A stretch of 8,722 bases of DNA from Pseudomonadota bacterium. GTDB taxonomy: Bacteria; Pseudomonadota; Gammaproteobacteria; Steroidobacterales; Woeseiaceae. Numbering within the stretch: position 1 is the stretch's first letter; the number at the start of each line of letters is the position of its first letter. The notes under the pieces were generated by a model. The model was not told the origin of the DNA, did no database searches, and saw only the letters and a program-made list of their open reading frames with translations. The stretch covers positions 1 to 8,722 of the forward strand of contig JADFKA010000060.1 in the NCBI GenBank assembly GCA_022565135.1, written 5' to 3'. Positions 1 to 6,070 of this stretch are shown piece after piece. A program made the position numbers and the translations under genes.

Positions 1-1075
1 AATTGTTGCTAGAACACCAGTCGATCTCGGTCATCGCCTGTGTCGAGCGTATCGCACGGGTGCTAAGGAATGAGCGCAACGTCAGCATGCGCGTGCCATC
101 CTCAAAGGATGCATTTTCTTCGGGTGACGAACTGACCGGGCGCACGCTTTCGACGATGCAGCAGTCCTCGATCGTACCGTCGTTCCTGATCAATTTTCTT
201 GGCTTGATCGTGCTGTGATCAATGCTGGGATCGAGCCGCATCAACCTGGCGTTGTCGCTGCGCGGAATAATGAATGCGTCGTCATCCGGATAGCGGTACG
301 TGCCGTCCTCTATGCTCTTCATTCGCTCGAGTGCAATGGCTATAAGGCGATTCATACGCGCCGACTGCGCCCGGAAATATTTTTCCTTGAATGCTGCGCT
401 GTAATTCGATGCGCTGTTCGGGTTGAAGCCGTTTTTTGCGCTAAACGGATCGAGTGACGAATCGAGTTTCGGCTCGGCGTTTGATGCCATGATCTCAGCA
501 TCATTAGTGACAGCAGGACTCAGGCTGCGCAGCGCATTCGCACCATTGCCAAGATGGGCGTCCCTGAACACGATGGCGTCTGCGCGCGGCAGGTCTGCCA
601 ATTCATCCAGGCATTTCGTCAGCTTCTGTTCCTGCTGACAAAACGCCACACCGTTTTCGGCGACGGCCTGGTAAAAGCTCATCGTCGGGCCGCCACCGCT
701 ACCCCCCATCAAGATAACTTTTTCGATTCCGGGAATATTGCGGACGTATTCAACGCCCTGTTTCACATCGAGAGCATTGTTTTCCCATGGCGCACATTTT
801 GACTCGTTGTTCTGGCAACGTGGATTCATGCCGAGAATTACGAAGCCACGGTGCGCCATTTCCCGCATCGAAATATGCGCAAGACGATTCTCGGTTCGAT
901 GCATATTGACAATAGCGATGCGCGGTTTCGGATGCATTTCGAAATCAGGAAAATAGATCGCGCCCATCGTCGCGGTGGGTGAAAACTGGATGTATTCAGG
1001 CGGCGGTAGTTCCGCCGACGTCGCGTTCGACACCATGAGTAAAATGAAAACGCCAAACAGTCTAGTTGATATCAT
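1..1075 (-). CDS. Exported alpha/beta hydrolase, 3' end missing (window edge)
   Basis: I translated this frame from the minus strand; it is open from an ATG at 1075 to base 1, about 358 residues with no stop, so the C-terminus lies outside the window. The N-terminus (MISTRLFGVFILLMVSNATSA) is a Sec signal peptide with a probable cleavage after the A-T-S-A stretch near residue 21. A nucleophile elbow of the G-x-S-x-G type (LMGGSGGGP) puts the catalytic serine at residue 126, after a strand-like stretch EKVILM, as in alpha/beta hydrolases. The region after it (about 145-240) is a long, Cys-containing insertion, possibly a lid. The catalytic His, and probably the acid, should lie in the missing part or late region. 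A GAGGGG ribosome binding site ends 4 nt before the ATG. It lies 28 bp behind the FAH-family gene on the same strand and is probably its operon partner. Likely an esterase or similar periplasmic serine hydrolase; substrate unknown. Confidence 0.8.
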   Translation of the reverse strand, partial: MISTRLFGVFILLMVSNATSAELPPPEYIQFSPTATMGAIYFPDFEMHPKPRIAIVNMHRTENRLAHISMREMAHRGFVILGMNPRCQNNESKCAPWENNALDVKQGVEYVRNIPGIEKVILMGGSGGGPTMSFYQAVAENGVAFCQQEQKLTKCLDELADLPRADAIVFRDAHLGNGANALRSLSPAVTNDAEIMASNAEPKLDSSLDPFSAKNGFNPNSASNYSAAFKEKYFRAQSARMNRLIAIALERMKSIEDGTYRYPDDDAFIIPRSDNARLMRLDPSIDHSTIKPRKLIRNDGTIEDCCIVESVRPVSSSPEENASFEDGTRMLTLRSFLSTRAIRSTQAMTEIDWCSSNN

Positions 1076-1103
1076 TTTTCCCCTCGCGCGGCAGCAGCCA
1101 CTT

Positions 1104-2123
1104 TTATTCTATCGGTGTGGTTAATGTGCCTATTCCCTCGATCTCGATCGTGACGACATCGCCAGACTTAAGATAGACCGGTGGCTCACGGCCGTTGCCG
1201 ACGCCCGACGGCGTCCCGGTCGCGATAACGTCACCGGGCCAAAGTGTCATTCTCGATGTGATGTAGCGCAGCAGCCGTTCGACGTCATGGATCATGTACG
1301 ACGTGTTCGAGTCCTGCATAATTTCGCCGTTGACACGCGTCGTGATTTGCAAGTTAGCGTAATTGGGTAGGAATTCCTTCGGTACGACGTATGGCCCCAT
1401 CGGTGCTGCATTATCCATGCTCTTCCCTGCAAACCAGTCGCGGGCATAACGGCCGTTAATCGGAGCCTGCGCCGCACGATCGCTAACGTCATAAACGATT
1501 GTAAATCCGAACACGTGATCCATCGCATTATCGAGCGTGAGGTTCCTGGCTTGCTTGCCAACGACAATTGCAAACTCGCCCTCCCAGTCGATTCGTTCAT
1601 GACCTGGCGGAATGACGTAGGGCTGACCCGGATCGATGATCGTCGATCGCGGTGATTTCGCGAACAGAAAGGGATTGTCCTTATCAGGGTCGATGTCGGT
1701 CGAACCGCCCATCTCGGCCGCATGTGCGCGATAATTCTGACCTGCCGCGAGGAGGTTCCATGGATATTTAATCGGCGCCTTAATCACAACCGCCTTAAGG
1801 TCATAGGAGAAATCAAAATCGGCAGTTTGGCCGCCAAAAAAATTGGCTATCTGAAATAGCCTGGGCTTGGCTGCCTCTGACTGCTCAATCAGCGTTTTCA
1901 TGTTATCAGGAAGATCGACTGGCTCGGTGCCGGCCACTGTTTGCATATAGGCGTTGGCAGGCTCCAGGTCGAGCAGCGTGTCTCCGATCAGAATGCCGAC
2001 GCGCTCAATGCGATTCGTTTCAAATGTAGCTAGCTTGAATGCGACGTCGGGTGCATCCGAGACTGATGCGTCAGCGGCGGTCGCTACAATGGACAGGAGC
2101 GTTGCCAATACACATTGATTCAC
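1104..2123 (-). CDS. Exported fumarylacetoacetate hydrolase (FAH) family protein
   Basis: The product has 339 residues. FAH-family enzymes hydrolyse or decarboxylate beta-keto acids such as fumarylacetoacetate, fumarylpyruvate or related ring-cleavage products, using a divalent metal. Visible family motifs: N-Y-x-x-H with His134 (AAGQNYRAHAAEMG), the metal ligands Glu181 and Glu183 in DWEGEFAIVVGK, Asp212 in YDVSDRAAQ, Lys234 in FAGKSMDNAAPMGP, and the signature GDVIATGTPSGVG at 297-309. The catalytic set therefore looks intact. Unlike most of the family, the protein begins with a signal-peptide-like segment of about 20 residues (MNQCVLATLLSIVATAADAS), implying a periplasmic location. The start is a GTG at 2123: an in-frame stop lies six codons upstream (2139-2141), and a GGAG sits 7 nt before the GTG. 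It follows the bicupin gene after 87 bp and precedes the alpha/beta hydrolase by 28 bp. The family is certain; the exact substrate is not. Confidence 0.9.
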   Translation of the reverse strand: MNQCVLATLLSIVATAADASVSDAPDVAFKLATFETNRIERVGILIGDTLLDLEPANAYMQTVAGTEPVDLPDNMKTLIEQSEAAKPRLFQIANFFGGQTADFDFSYDLKAVVIKAPIKYPWNLLAAGQNYRAHAAEMGGSTDIDPDKDNPFLFAKSPRSTIIDPGQPYVIPPGHERIDWEGEFAIVVGKQARNLTLDNAMDHVFGFTIVYDVSDRAAQAPINGRYARDWFAGKSMDNAAPMGPYVVPKEFLPNYANLQITTRVNGEIMQDSNTSYMIHDVERLLRYITSRMTLWPGDVIATGTPSGVGNGREPPVYLKSGDVVTIEIEGIGTLTTPIE

Positions 2124-2210
2124 ATCTAATCTCCGGTGCTATTGCAAAGAATATTGCCCACGGCCGCACTGTGCCAGTCCACGACTTCATATCGCGTTAT
2201 CATTTTTTAT
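2124..2210 (-). other. Short intergenic gap, with a doubtful 25-codon ORF
   Basis: This 87-bp spacer separates the bicupin stop from the FAH-family GTG. I see no terminator-like hairpin with a T-run, consistent with co-transcription. It contains an ATG-started frame at 2203 down to 2126 (25 codons, MITRYEVVDWHSAAVG...), which ends 2 nt before the FAH start. Its ATG is preceded by an A-rich stretch and lacks a Shine-Dalgarno sequence, so I do not call it a gene; translational coupling is conceivable. Confidence 0.3.
2131..2134 (-). promoter_or_regulatory. Ribosome binding site GGAG that fixes a GTG start
   Basis: On the minus strand a GGAG is followed by 7 nt and then the GTG at 2123. An ATG begins 2 nt earlier, at 2125, but is followed immediately by TGA in its own frame, so the GTG is the only sensible start for the FAH-family gene. 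Confidence 0.6.
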
Positions 2211-3212
2211 TCAGTGATCAGCTCGATCCTCGAGCACAATGCCGCCCACGTCACCGACACCGTGAAAGTATCCGGCAGCTTTGACCTGCAAGTAACGCGT
2301 CCTGGCGTTTGGTTGCGCCCGATTGTCGTGATATTCGTTAGCCTCGACGATAAACAGATCACCTTCCTGCCAATTCACGCGACGCAGCGGTTCCCCCTCG
2401 CGTCGCATGTTGCTATAACCCTCCCCATCCAGGACAACATAGATGACTTCCCAGGGATGATGATGCAGGTGTGCCTGCTCATCGGTGAATTCCTTACCGT
2501 CTTTCTCCCTGACTTCCATCTCCAGCACGCGATTTCCGGCGAGGTCTCCTTCCGGGGCGATCGTAATTCCCCATGCACCCTGGCGCCGTTGTTTTAGCTT
2601 CCTATCGGGAAGATCGGGCAGCTGATGCCCGACGAGCATCCGCACGACCAGCGAGCTTTCGAATCCACCCTCTGGCGTGTATTCGGGCTGCTGCGAAATT
2701 CCCTGCTCCCAACGTTCAGTAAAAACAAAATCACTACTGGACAGGAAATCATGCCCGGGAAAAATATTTTGCGTAATCGGGGCGGTCGTAATAGACAGAT
2801 AGCGAGCTGCAACATCGGCAGACGGGTTGAAGTGCTGGTGCCAGGTATTCAGGCTCGGTGAAAGCAAGTCTCCGGCGTCCCAATCGTAGCGGTGCGTACT
2901 GTCTTCCGTACCCACCCACATGTTGGTGTAGCCACTACCAGAAACGACGTAAATGATTTCTTCCGCCAGGTGCCGGTGCGCTGGCGATTGGCCGCCGGGT
3001 GGAATTTCGATCAGCGTCGCATCGACCTGGTGCAGGCGTCCTACACCGATTTGGGCCGTCGATACACCCAGCTCCCCATCCAGGATCAACGGGTGGTCAT
3101 CAAGCCTGATGATGTCATCCGGTGATGACATCTCATCACCGTGCAGAACCGGGAGTCCCGCCAGAAAAAGACAGGCTGCCAACACGATTGATACTCGTCG
3201 AGGAAGTTTCAT
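2211..3212 (-). CDS. Exported two-domain cupin (bicupin) protein
   Basis: This is a 333-residue bicupin. The chosen ATG at 3212 gives a classic signal peptide (MKLPRRVSIVLAACLFLAGL, cleavage near HG at 24-25) and has GGAGA 8 nt upstream. The frame is open to a TTG at 3272, but those extra 20 residues would hide the signal peptide. Cupin domain 1 has His79, His81, Glu85 (H-x-H-x3-E) and a later His125 or His127. Cupin domain 2 has His248, His250, Glu255 (H-x-H-x4-E) and His295. Both metal sites therefore look complete. Bicupins of this sort include gentisate-type dioxygenases, oxalate decarboxylases and isomerases; the sequence does not discriminate. It is the first gene of a minus-strand operon with the FAH and alpha/beta hydrolase genes, and diverges from the OCD-family gene. 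If it were a ring-cleaving dioxygenase, the FAH protein next door would be a natural follow-on enzyme; that is inference only. Confidence 0.85.
   Translation of the reverse strand: MKLPRRVSIVLAACLFLAGLPVLHGDEMSSPDDIIRLDDHPLILDGELGVSTAQIGVGRLHQVDATLIEIPPGGQSPAHRHLAEEIIYVVSGSGYTNMWVGTEDSTHRYDWDAGDLLSPSLNTWHQHFNPSADVAARYLSITTAPITQNIFPGHDFLSSSDFVFTERWEQGISQQPEYTPEGGFESSLVVRMLVGHQLPDLPDRKLKQRRQGAWGITIAPEGDLAGNRVLEMEVREKDGKEFTDEQAHLHHHPWEVIYVVLDGEGYSNMRREGEPLRRVNWQEGDLFIVEANEYHDNRAQPNARTRYLQVKAAGYFHGVGDVGGIVLEDRADH
3111..3140 (-). repeat. Two overlapping, mutually exclusive inverted repeats
   Basis: GATGTCATC (3111-3119) and GATGACATC (3124-3132) form a perfect 9-bp stem with a 4-nt loop. GGTGATG (3121-3127) and CATCACC (3134-3140) form a perfect 7-bp stem with a 6-nt loop. 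The arm at 3124-3127 is shared, so only one hairpin can form at a time. They lie in the bicupin coding region, 72-101 nt after the start codon, just beyond the signal-peptide codons. No T-run follows. A regulatory role is speculative. Confidence 0.45.
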
Positions 3213-3220
3213 ATTGCCGT

Positions 3221-3225
3221 TCTCC
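3221..3225 (-). promoter_or_regulatory. Ribosome binding site of the bicupin gene
   Basis: GGAGA on the minus strand with an 8-nt spacer to the ATG at 3212. It supports this start over the TTG at 3272. Confidence 0.65.
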
Positions 3226-3235
3226 AATTTTGCGT

Positions 3236-3241
3236 ATTCTA
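3236..3241 (-). promoter_or_regulatory. Possible -10 box for the bicupin operon
   Basis: TAGAAT on the minus strand matches TATAAT at five of six positions. A start about 7 nt downstream would give a short leader of roughly 16 nt containing the GGAGA site. No convincing -35 hexamer sits at 16-18 bp, so this is weak and may need an activator. Confidence 0.3.
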
Positions 3242-3290
3242 GACCACGGCCAATGCTAACGTTTGCAATCAATTCACCACTAACGTGCCG

Positions 3291-3296
3291 TATAGT
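3291..3296 (+). promoter_or_regulatory. Candidate -10 box of a leaderless promoter
   Basis: TATAGT (five of six to TATAAT) ends 8 nt before the ATG at 3305. If it is used, transcription would begin at or within about two bases of the start codon, giving a leaderless mRNA. This fits the absence of any Shine-Dalgarno sequence before that ATG. The -35 region is poor (TTGCAA at 3263-3268 is 22 bp away). Confidence 0.35.
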
Positions 3297-3304
3297 GCGA
3301 ACAA

Positions 3305-4408
3305 ATGACGCTCTTCATTAACAACGACGTGGTCTCGCAAGTGTTGACGATGAAAGACACGATTGCGGCGCTGGAGCAATCTTATCGCGACGTTGCGACG
3401 GGCGAAGCAGTATGCCGGCCACGCATTGACATTCGTATTCCAACCGACGATGCATCAAAAACATACCAATTCGGCAGCATGGAGGGCGGCTCAACGAAGG
3501 GATACTTCGCCGTGCGCATGAAGTCGGACATCATCTATCAGACATCGTACGAGGGAGTTACAACCAAGGAAAAATACTGCAAGGAACCTGGCCTGTTTTG
3601 CGGCCTGATCTTTTTGACGTCTGTTGCGAACGGAGAGCCGTTGGCTTTCATCAACGACGGCGTTTTACAGCATATGCGAGTTGGCGCCGACGGCGGTATC
3701 GGCGTGAAGTACATGTCGAACGAGGACGCCGAGGTTGTCGGCATGCTCGGCTCCGGCGGCATGGCTCGCACCCATATGCAGGCGTTCACGATCGTTCGCA
3801 ATATTCGCAAGCTGCAGGTCTTCAGTCCGACCCGGGCCAATCGCGAAACATTCGCGGCTGAGATGCGTGAGCTACACGGCATCGAAGTACAAGTGTGCGC
3901 CAATCCCGAAGACGTGTACAAGGGCGCACACATTGTCGCAGCCGTCACCGATTCAGCGGTGCCGGTGATGGATGGAAGTTGCCTCGAAAATGGCCAGCAC
4001 ATCATCAATATTGGTGGTGGCGGGATTCCGGATCAGGCGAGCCTTGACCGCGTCGATGTGTATTTTCGATTCGGCAATGCACCGGCACCCGTCGGCCATC
4101 CCGAACTGGCCCTCGATGATGAATACCTGGTCTGGGAAGCGCGGCCCGATCAGGCTCAGGACACCGGCGTACGGCGTACTCGCGGGCACGGCGTAAAATT
4201 GCCCGATCGCATGGTGTCCTTCGCCGATCTGTTGTCCGGTGAAAAACCGGGACGCACGTCTGCTGAGCAGATTACTTACTCGGAACGCGGCAACCTGCAG
4301 GGCGCACAATTCTACGCAGTTGCCGGTCGGGTATACGAACTCGCCCGGGAAAGAAATCTGGGCAATGAGGTGCCGACCGAGTGGTTTCTACAGGACATTC
4401 GGAACTAG
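3305..4408 (+). CDS. Ornithine cyclodeaminase / mu-crystallin family protein
   Basis: This 367-residue protein belongs to the NAD(P)-dependent family that includes ornithine cyclodeaminase, archaeal alanine dehydrogenase and ketimine reductases. The N-terminal start (LFINNDVVSQVL-x-M-x-D) matches the usual family opening. Conserved elements are Arg40 (PRIDIRI), Lys72 (RMKS), Arg125 in the HMRVGA motif that binds the substrate carboxylate, and the Rossmann loop GMLGSGGMA at 146-154. At the position of the catalytic Asp of Pseudomonas ornithine cyclodeaminase (Asp228, in a GGD-x-P context) this protein has Gly240 (NIGGGGIP), aligned by eye. A true cyclodeaminase is therefore doubtful, and an imine reductase or amino-acid dehydrogenase is more likely. 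It is slightly longer than the usual 310-350 residues. No signal peptide is seen, so it is the one cytosolic product here. The M24 gene follows 24 bp downstream. Confidence 0.88.
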   Translation: MTLFINNDVVSQVLTMKDTIAALEQSYRDVATGEAVCRPRIDIRIPTDDASKTYQFGSMEGGSTKGYFAVRMKSDIIYQTSYEGVTTKEKYCKEPGLFCGLIFLTSVANGEPLAFINDGVLQHMRVGADGGIGVKYMSNEDAEVVGMLGSGGMARTHMQAFTIVRNIRKLQVFSPTRANRETFAAEMRELHGIEVQVCANPEDVYKGAHIVAAVTDSAVPVMDGSCLENGQHIINIGGGGIPDQASLDRVDVYFRFGNAPAPVGHPELALDDEYLVWEARPDQAQDTGVRRTRGHGVKLPDRMVSFADLLSGEKPGRTSAEQITYSERGNLQGAQFYAVAGRVYELARERNLGNEVPTEWFLQDIRN

Positions 4409-4420
4409 GGGCACACGGAC

Positions 4421-4427
4421 AAGGGGG
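4421..4427 (+). promoter_or_regulatory. Strong ribosome binding site of the M24 gene
   Basis: AAGGGGG followed by 5 nt and the ATG at 4433. It lies inside the 24-bp gap after the OCD-family stop, supporting co-transcription with separate initiation. Confidence 0.6.
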
Positions 4428-4432
4428 ATGCC

Positions 4433-5737
4433 ATGTCAATCGATCGCAGAAACCTGTTGAAGTCGGGCGCGGCGCTGACGGTTGCGTCGTTGCTCGCGTC
4501 GACATCACACACGGCGAGATCCGAACCGGGCCGATCGATTGACCTGCCGGGCGCGGACGAGCTCGTACCTGAGAATATGCCCAGGGCTTTCTCGAAAAAC
4601 GAGATGGATCGGCGTTGGAATAAGTTACGCCGTTGGATGAAGCGCGAGAAATTCGACTGCCTGATCATCCCGGCCCGACCCGCCGGCAATGCCGACATCA
4701 AGTGGGTATCAGAAAGCAATGCGAATTGGGCCGTGTTCCCGGCCGATGGTCAGCCAACACTGATTTTTCGCGGCGGCGATGACAGCAGGTTCGTCCGGGA
4801 CAATTCTTCGGTTAAATTCGATCTTCGAGTAAGCCGCTTCAATCGTTCACAGGTGATCATCGATCGCCTGACAGAACTGGGCATGCAGCAAGCACGCATC
4901 GGCGTTGGCAACCTGTCTGGACAGATGCGTAACGATGAAGGTGGCGTTAGTTACATCACGATGACAAACCTTAAGAACGCGTTGCCGAAGGCAAGCTTCG
5001 AATCCGCCGTGCAACTGCTTATGCGAGTCAAGCTCGAGCGCGGGCCCGAAGAAATCGAAGTCTTGCGGCTAGCAAGCCGCGTCAGCGAGCTGGCCATTCG
5101 CGCTATCGTCGAGACTGCTGCGCCCGGTATTGTGCAACGTGATGTCTGGTTCAAGGTCTTCAAAGTATTGCTTGACGCTTCGGGTGAAGAACCGCAACGC
5201 ATCTCGATCCGCGGCGGTGACGAAGGCAATACCGCCGGCGGGCGGCCGCTCGACGAGCCTTTTCTCGCCGGTCAGATTTGCAGTCAGGAACTGGCCGGCC
5301 AGGTCCTCGGCTACGCGTCGCAGGTCAACCAGACCGTATGCGTGGGCCCGCCCGCGCCGGCTAAATGGGATTTCGCGATGAAGTATTGCATCGAGGTTTT
5401 CAATTACCTGGTCGATGTGGCGAAGCCCGGCCTGAGCTTTCAGGAGTACAGCGAGCTCTATAAAAAGAAAGTTGAGAATCGTGGCACAGCATATTGGGGT
5501 GTCGTGTTCCACACGGGCGGCGCATCCGGCGACGGACCACGCATGGGGCCCAAGCGCCCCGACGAAAACGGCGACCTCGTCATCAAACCGGGCATGGTGT
5601 TTACGATCAAGCCACGATTTGCGATCGAAGGCGTCGCGACACCGTCGGCGCAGTTTGGCAGCCCTGTGCTGATTACAGCAACAGGCGCCGAGCATCTCGG
5701 TGTCCGAAAGCCCGAAGTGATCACGTTGGCGACCTGA
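4433..5737 (+). CDS. Tat-exported M24 (aminopeptidase P / creatinase fold) protein with altered metal site
   Basis: The product has 434 residues. The N-terminus (MSIDRRNLLKSGAALTVASL) is a twin-arginine signal with Arg5-Arg6, so it is probably exported folded. A creatinase-type N-terminal domain spans about 55-190, and the pita-bread M24 domain about 198-425, opening with the usual K-x4-E-E-I segment (KLERGPEEIEVLRLAS). Compared by eye with E. coli PepP ligands: Asp260 corresponds to Glu286, Asp271 to Gln298 (GYASQ for GYAGD), His354 to His360, Glu383 to Lys393 (TIKP for TVEP), and Glu406 to a Gly/Ser region near 409-410. At least three of five metal ligands are therefore not conserved. This argues against a classical dinuclear metallopeptidase; it may be a metal-free hydrolase, as creatinase is, or a binding protein. 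It is the second gene after the OCD-family gene. The stop is 10 bp from the convergent small membrane-protein gene, and I see no terminator there. Confidence 0.87.
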   Translation: MSIDRRNLLKSGAALTVASLLASTSHTARSEPGRSIDLPGADELVPENMPRAFSKNEMDRRWNKLRRWMKREKFDCLIIPARPAGNADIKWVSESNANWAVFPADGQPTLIFRGGDDSRFVRDNSSVKFDLRVSRFNRSQVIIDRLTELGMQQARIGVGNLSGQMRNDEGGVSYITMTNLKNALPKASFESAVQLLMRVKLERGPEEIEVLRLASRVSELAIRAIVETAAPGIVQRDVWFKVFKVLLDASGEEPQRISIRGGDEGNTAGGRPLDEPFLAGQICSQELAGQVLGYASQVNQTVCVGPPAPAKWDFAMKYCIEVFNYLVDVAKPGLSFQEYSELYKKKVENRGTAYWGVVFHTGGASGDGPRMGPKRPDENGDLVIKPGMVFTIKPRFAIEGVATPSAQFGSPVLITATGAEHLGVRKPEVITLAT

Positions 5738-5747
5738 GCCATCCCGT

Positions 5748-6056
5748 CTATTCTCGTCGCTGCCGTCCCCGCTTGATCAATAGCAACAGCACAATTGCTA
5801 CCGCGATCGCCACGGCAGCGATGGCCCAAACATTTTCGAGACCGACTTGCTGTGGCGTCGATGCAGTCGTATTGCTTGCCTGCGTGTCGGCCTGCGGCGA
5901 TGCACCTGCATGCTCTTTAGCCGGGTATTTCGTCACCAGTTCGCCATCCTCGACAACGAGGTATGGCGCTGAATAGTCGACCTCATCGCCTGCCGGCGCA
6001 GCAATCGGAATAGCGATTATCACGAGTAGCAAAATCACTACCTCGAACTTCGGCAT
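5748..6056 (-). CDS. Small membrane-anchored protein, function unknown
   Basis: This 102-residue protein is not recognised. Residues 1-22 (MPKFEVVILLLVIIAIPIAA...) form a signal peptide or N-terminal anchor. Residues 24-48 are a short polar segment containing the YLVVEDGELVTKYP stretch. Residues 50-72 are a low-complexity Ala/Thr/Ser/Gln linker. Residues 76-94 are a strongly hydrophobic membrane helix, followed by the basic tail KRGRQRRE. The predicted topology is periplasmic body, C-terminal helix and positive cytoplasmic end, resembling substrates of C-terminal sorting systems but without an LPxTG, PEP or GlyGly motif. It starts 14 bp after the amidohydrolase stop on the same strand, with only a weak ribosome binding site, so it is likely co-transcribed and perhaps translationally coupled. 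It might tether or partner the amidohydrolase; that is inference. Existence of the gene is supported by its coherent topology and tight spacing. Confidence 0.7.
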   Translation of the reverse strand: MPKFEVVILLLVIIAIPIAAPAGDEVDYSAPYLVVEDGELVTKYPAKEHAGASPQADTQASNTTASTPQQVGLENVWAIAAVAIAVAIVLLLLIKRGRQRRE

Positions 6057-6070
6057 GATGAAGACCCGGG

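Larger units (their letters stand above)
3213..3304. promoter_or_regulatory. Divergent intergenic control region
   Basis: This 92-bp region is shared by the bicupin operon (leftward) and the OCD/M24 operon (rightward). It is more A/T-rich than its flanks and holds candidate -10 boxes on both strands. A 7-bp direct repeat, CTAACGT, occurs at 3256-3262 and 3280-3286, 24 bp apart, and the first copy overlaps the palindrome AACGTT (3258-3263). Such spacing could suit a regulator binding on one DNA face, but no regulator gene is present in the window. Confidence 0.4.

Noticed and set aside
838..1056. 72-codon minus-strand frame near the left end
   Set aside because: It is an alternative frame of the alpha/beta hydrolase, whose own frame starts at 1075 with a ribosome binding site, signal peptide and GGSGG motif.
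2136..2597. 153-codon plus-strand frame opposite the bicupin gene
   Set aside because: Antisense to intact cupin motifs; composition is not protein-like for a soluble domain.
3213..3272. N-terminal extension of the bicupin from a TTG at 3272
   Set aside because: The ATG at 3212 has a good ribosome binding site and starts a canonical signal peptide; the extension would bury it and run through the promoter region.
3538..4008. 156-codon minus-strand frame inside the OCD-family gene
   Set aside because: Shadow of a well-supported coding region; no motif and no ribosome binding site context.
5069..5695. 208-codon open frame on the minus strand, antisense to the M24 gene
   Set aside because: It lies wholly within a gene with clear motifs on the other strand, shows no recognisable domain, and is explained by GC-rich codon use.
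5738..5747. Bidirectional terminator in the 10-bp convergent gap
   Set aside because: No G/C-rich stem or T-run is visible in the gap or its immediate flanks.
5781..5800. TAGCAA-N8-TTGCTA inverted repeat as a terminator between convergent genes
   Set aside because: It lies within the membrane-helix codons of the small protein, has only 6 bp with an A/T-rich stem, and no T-run follows on either strand.
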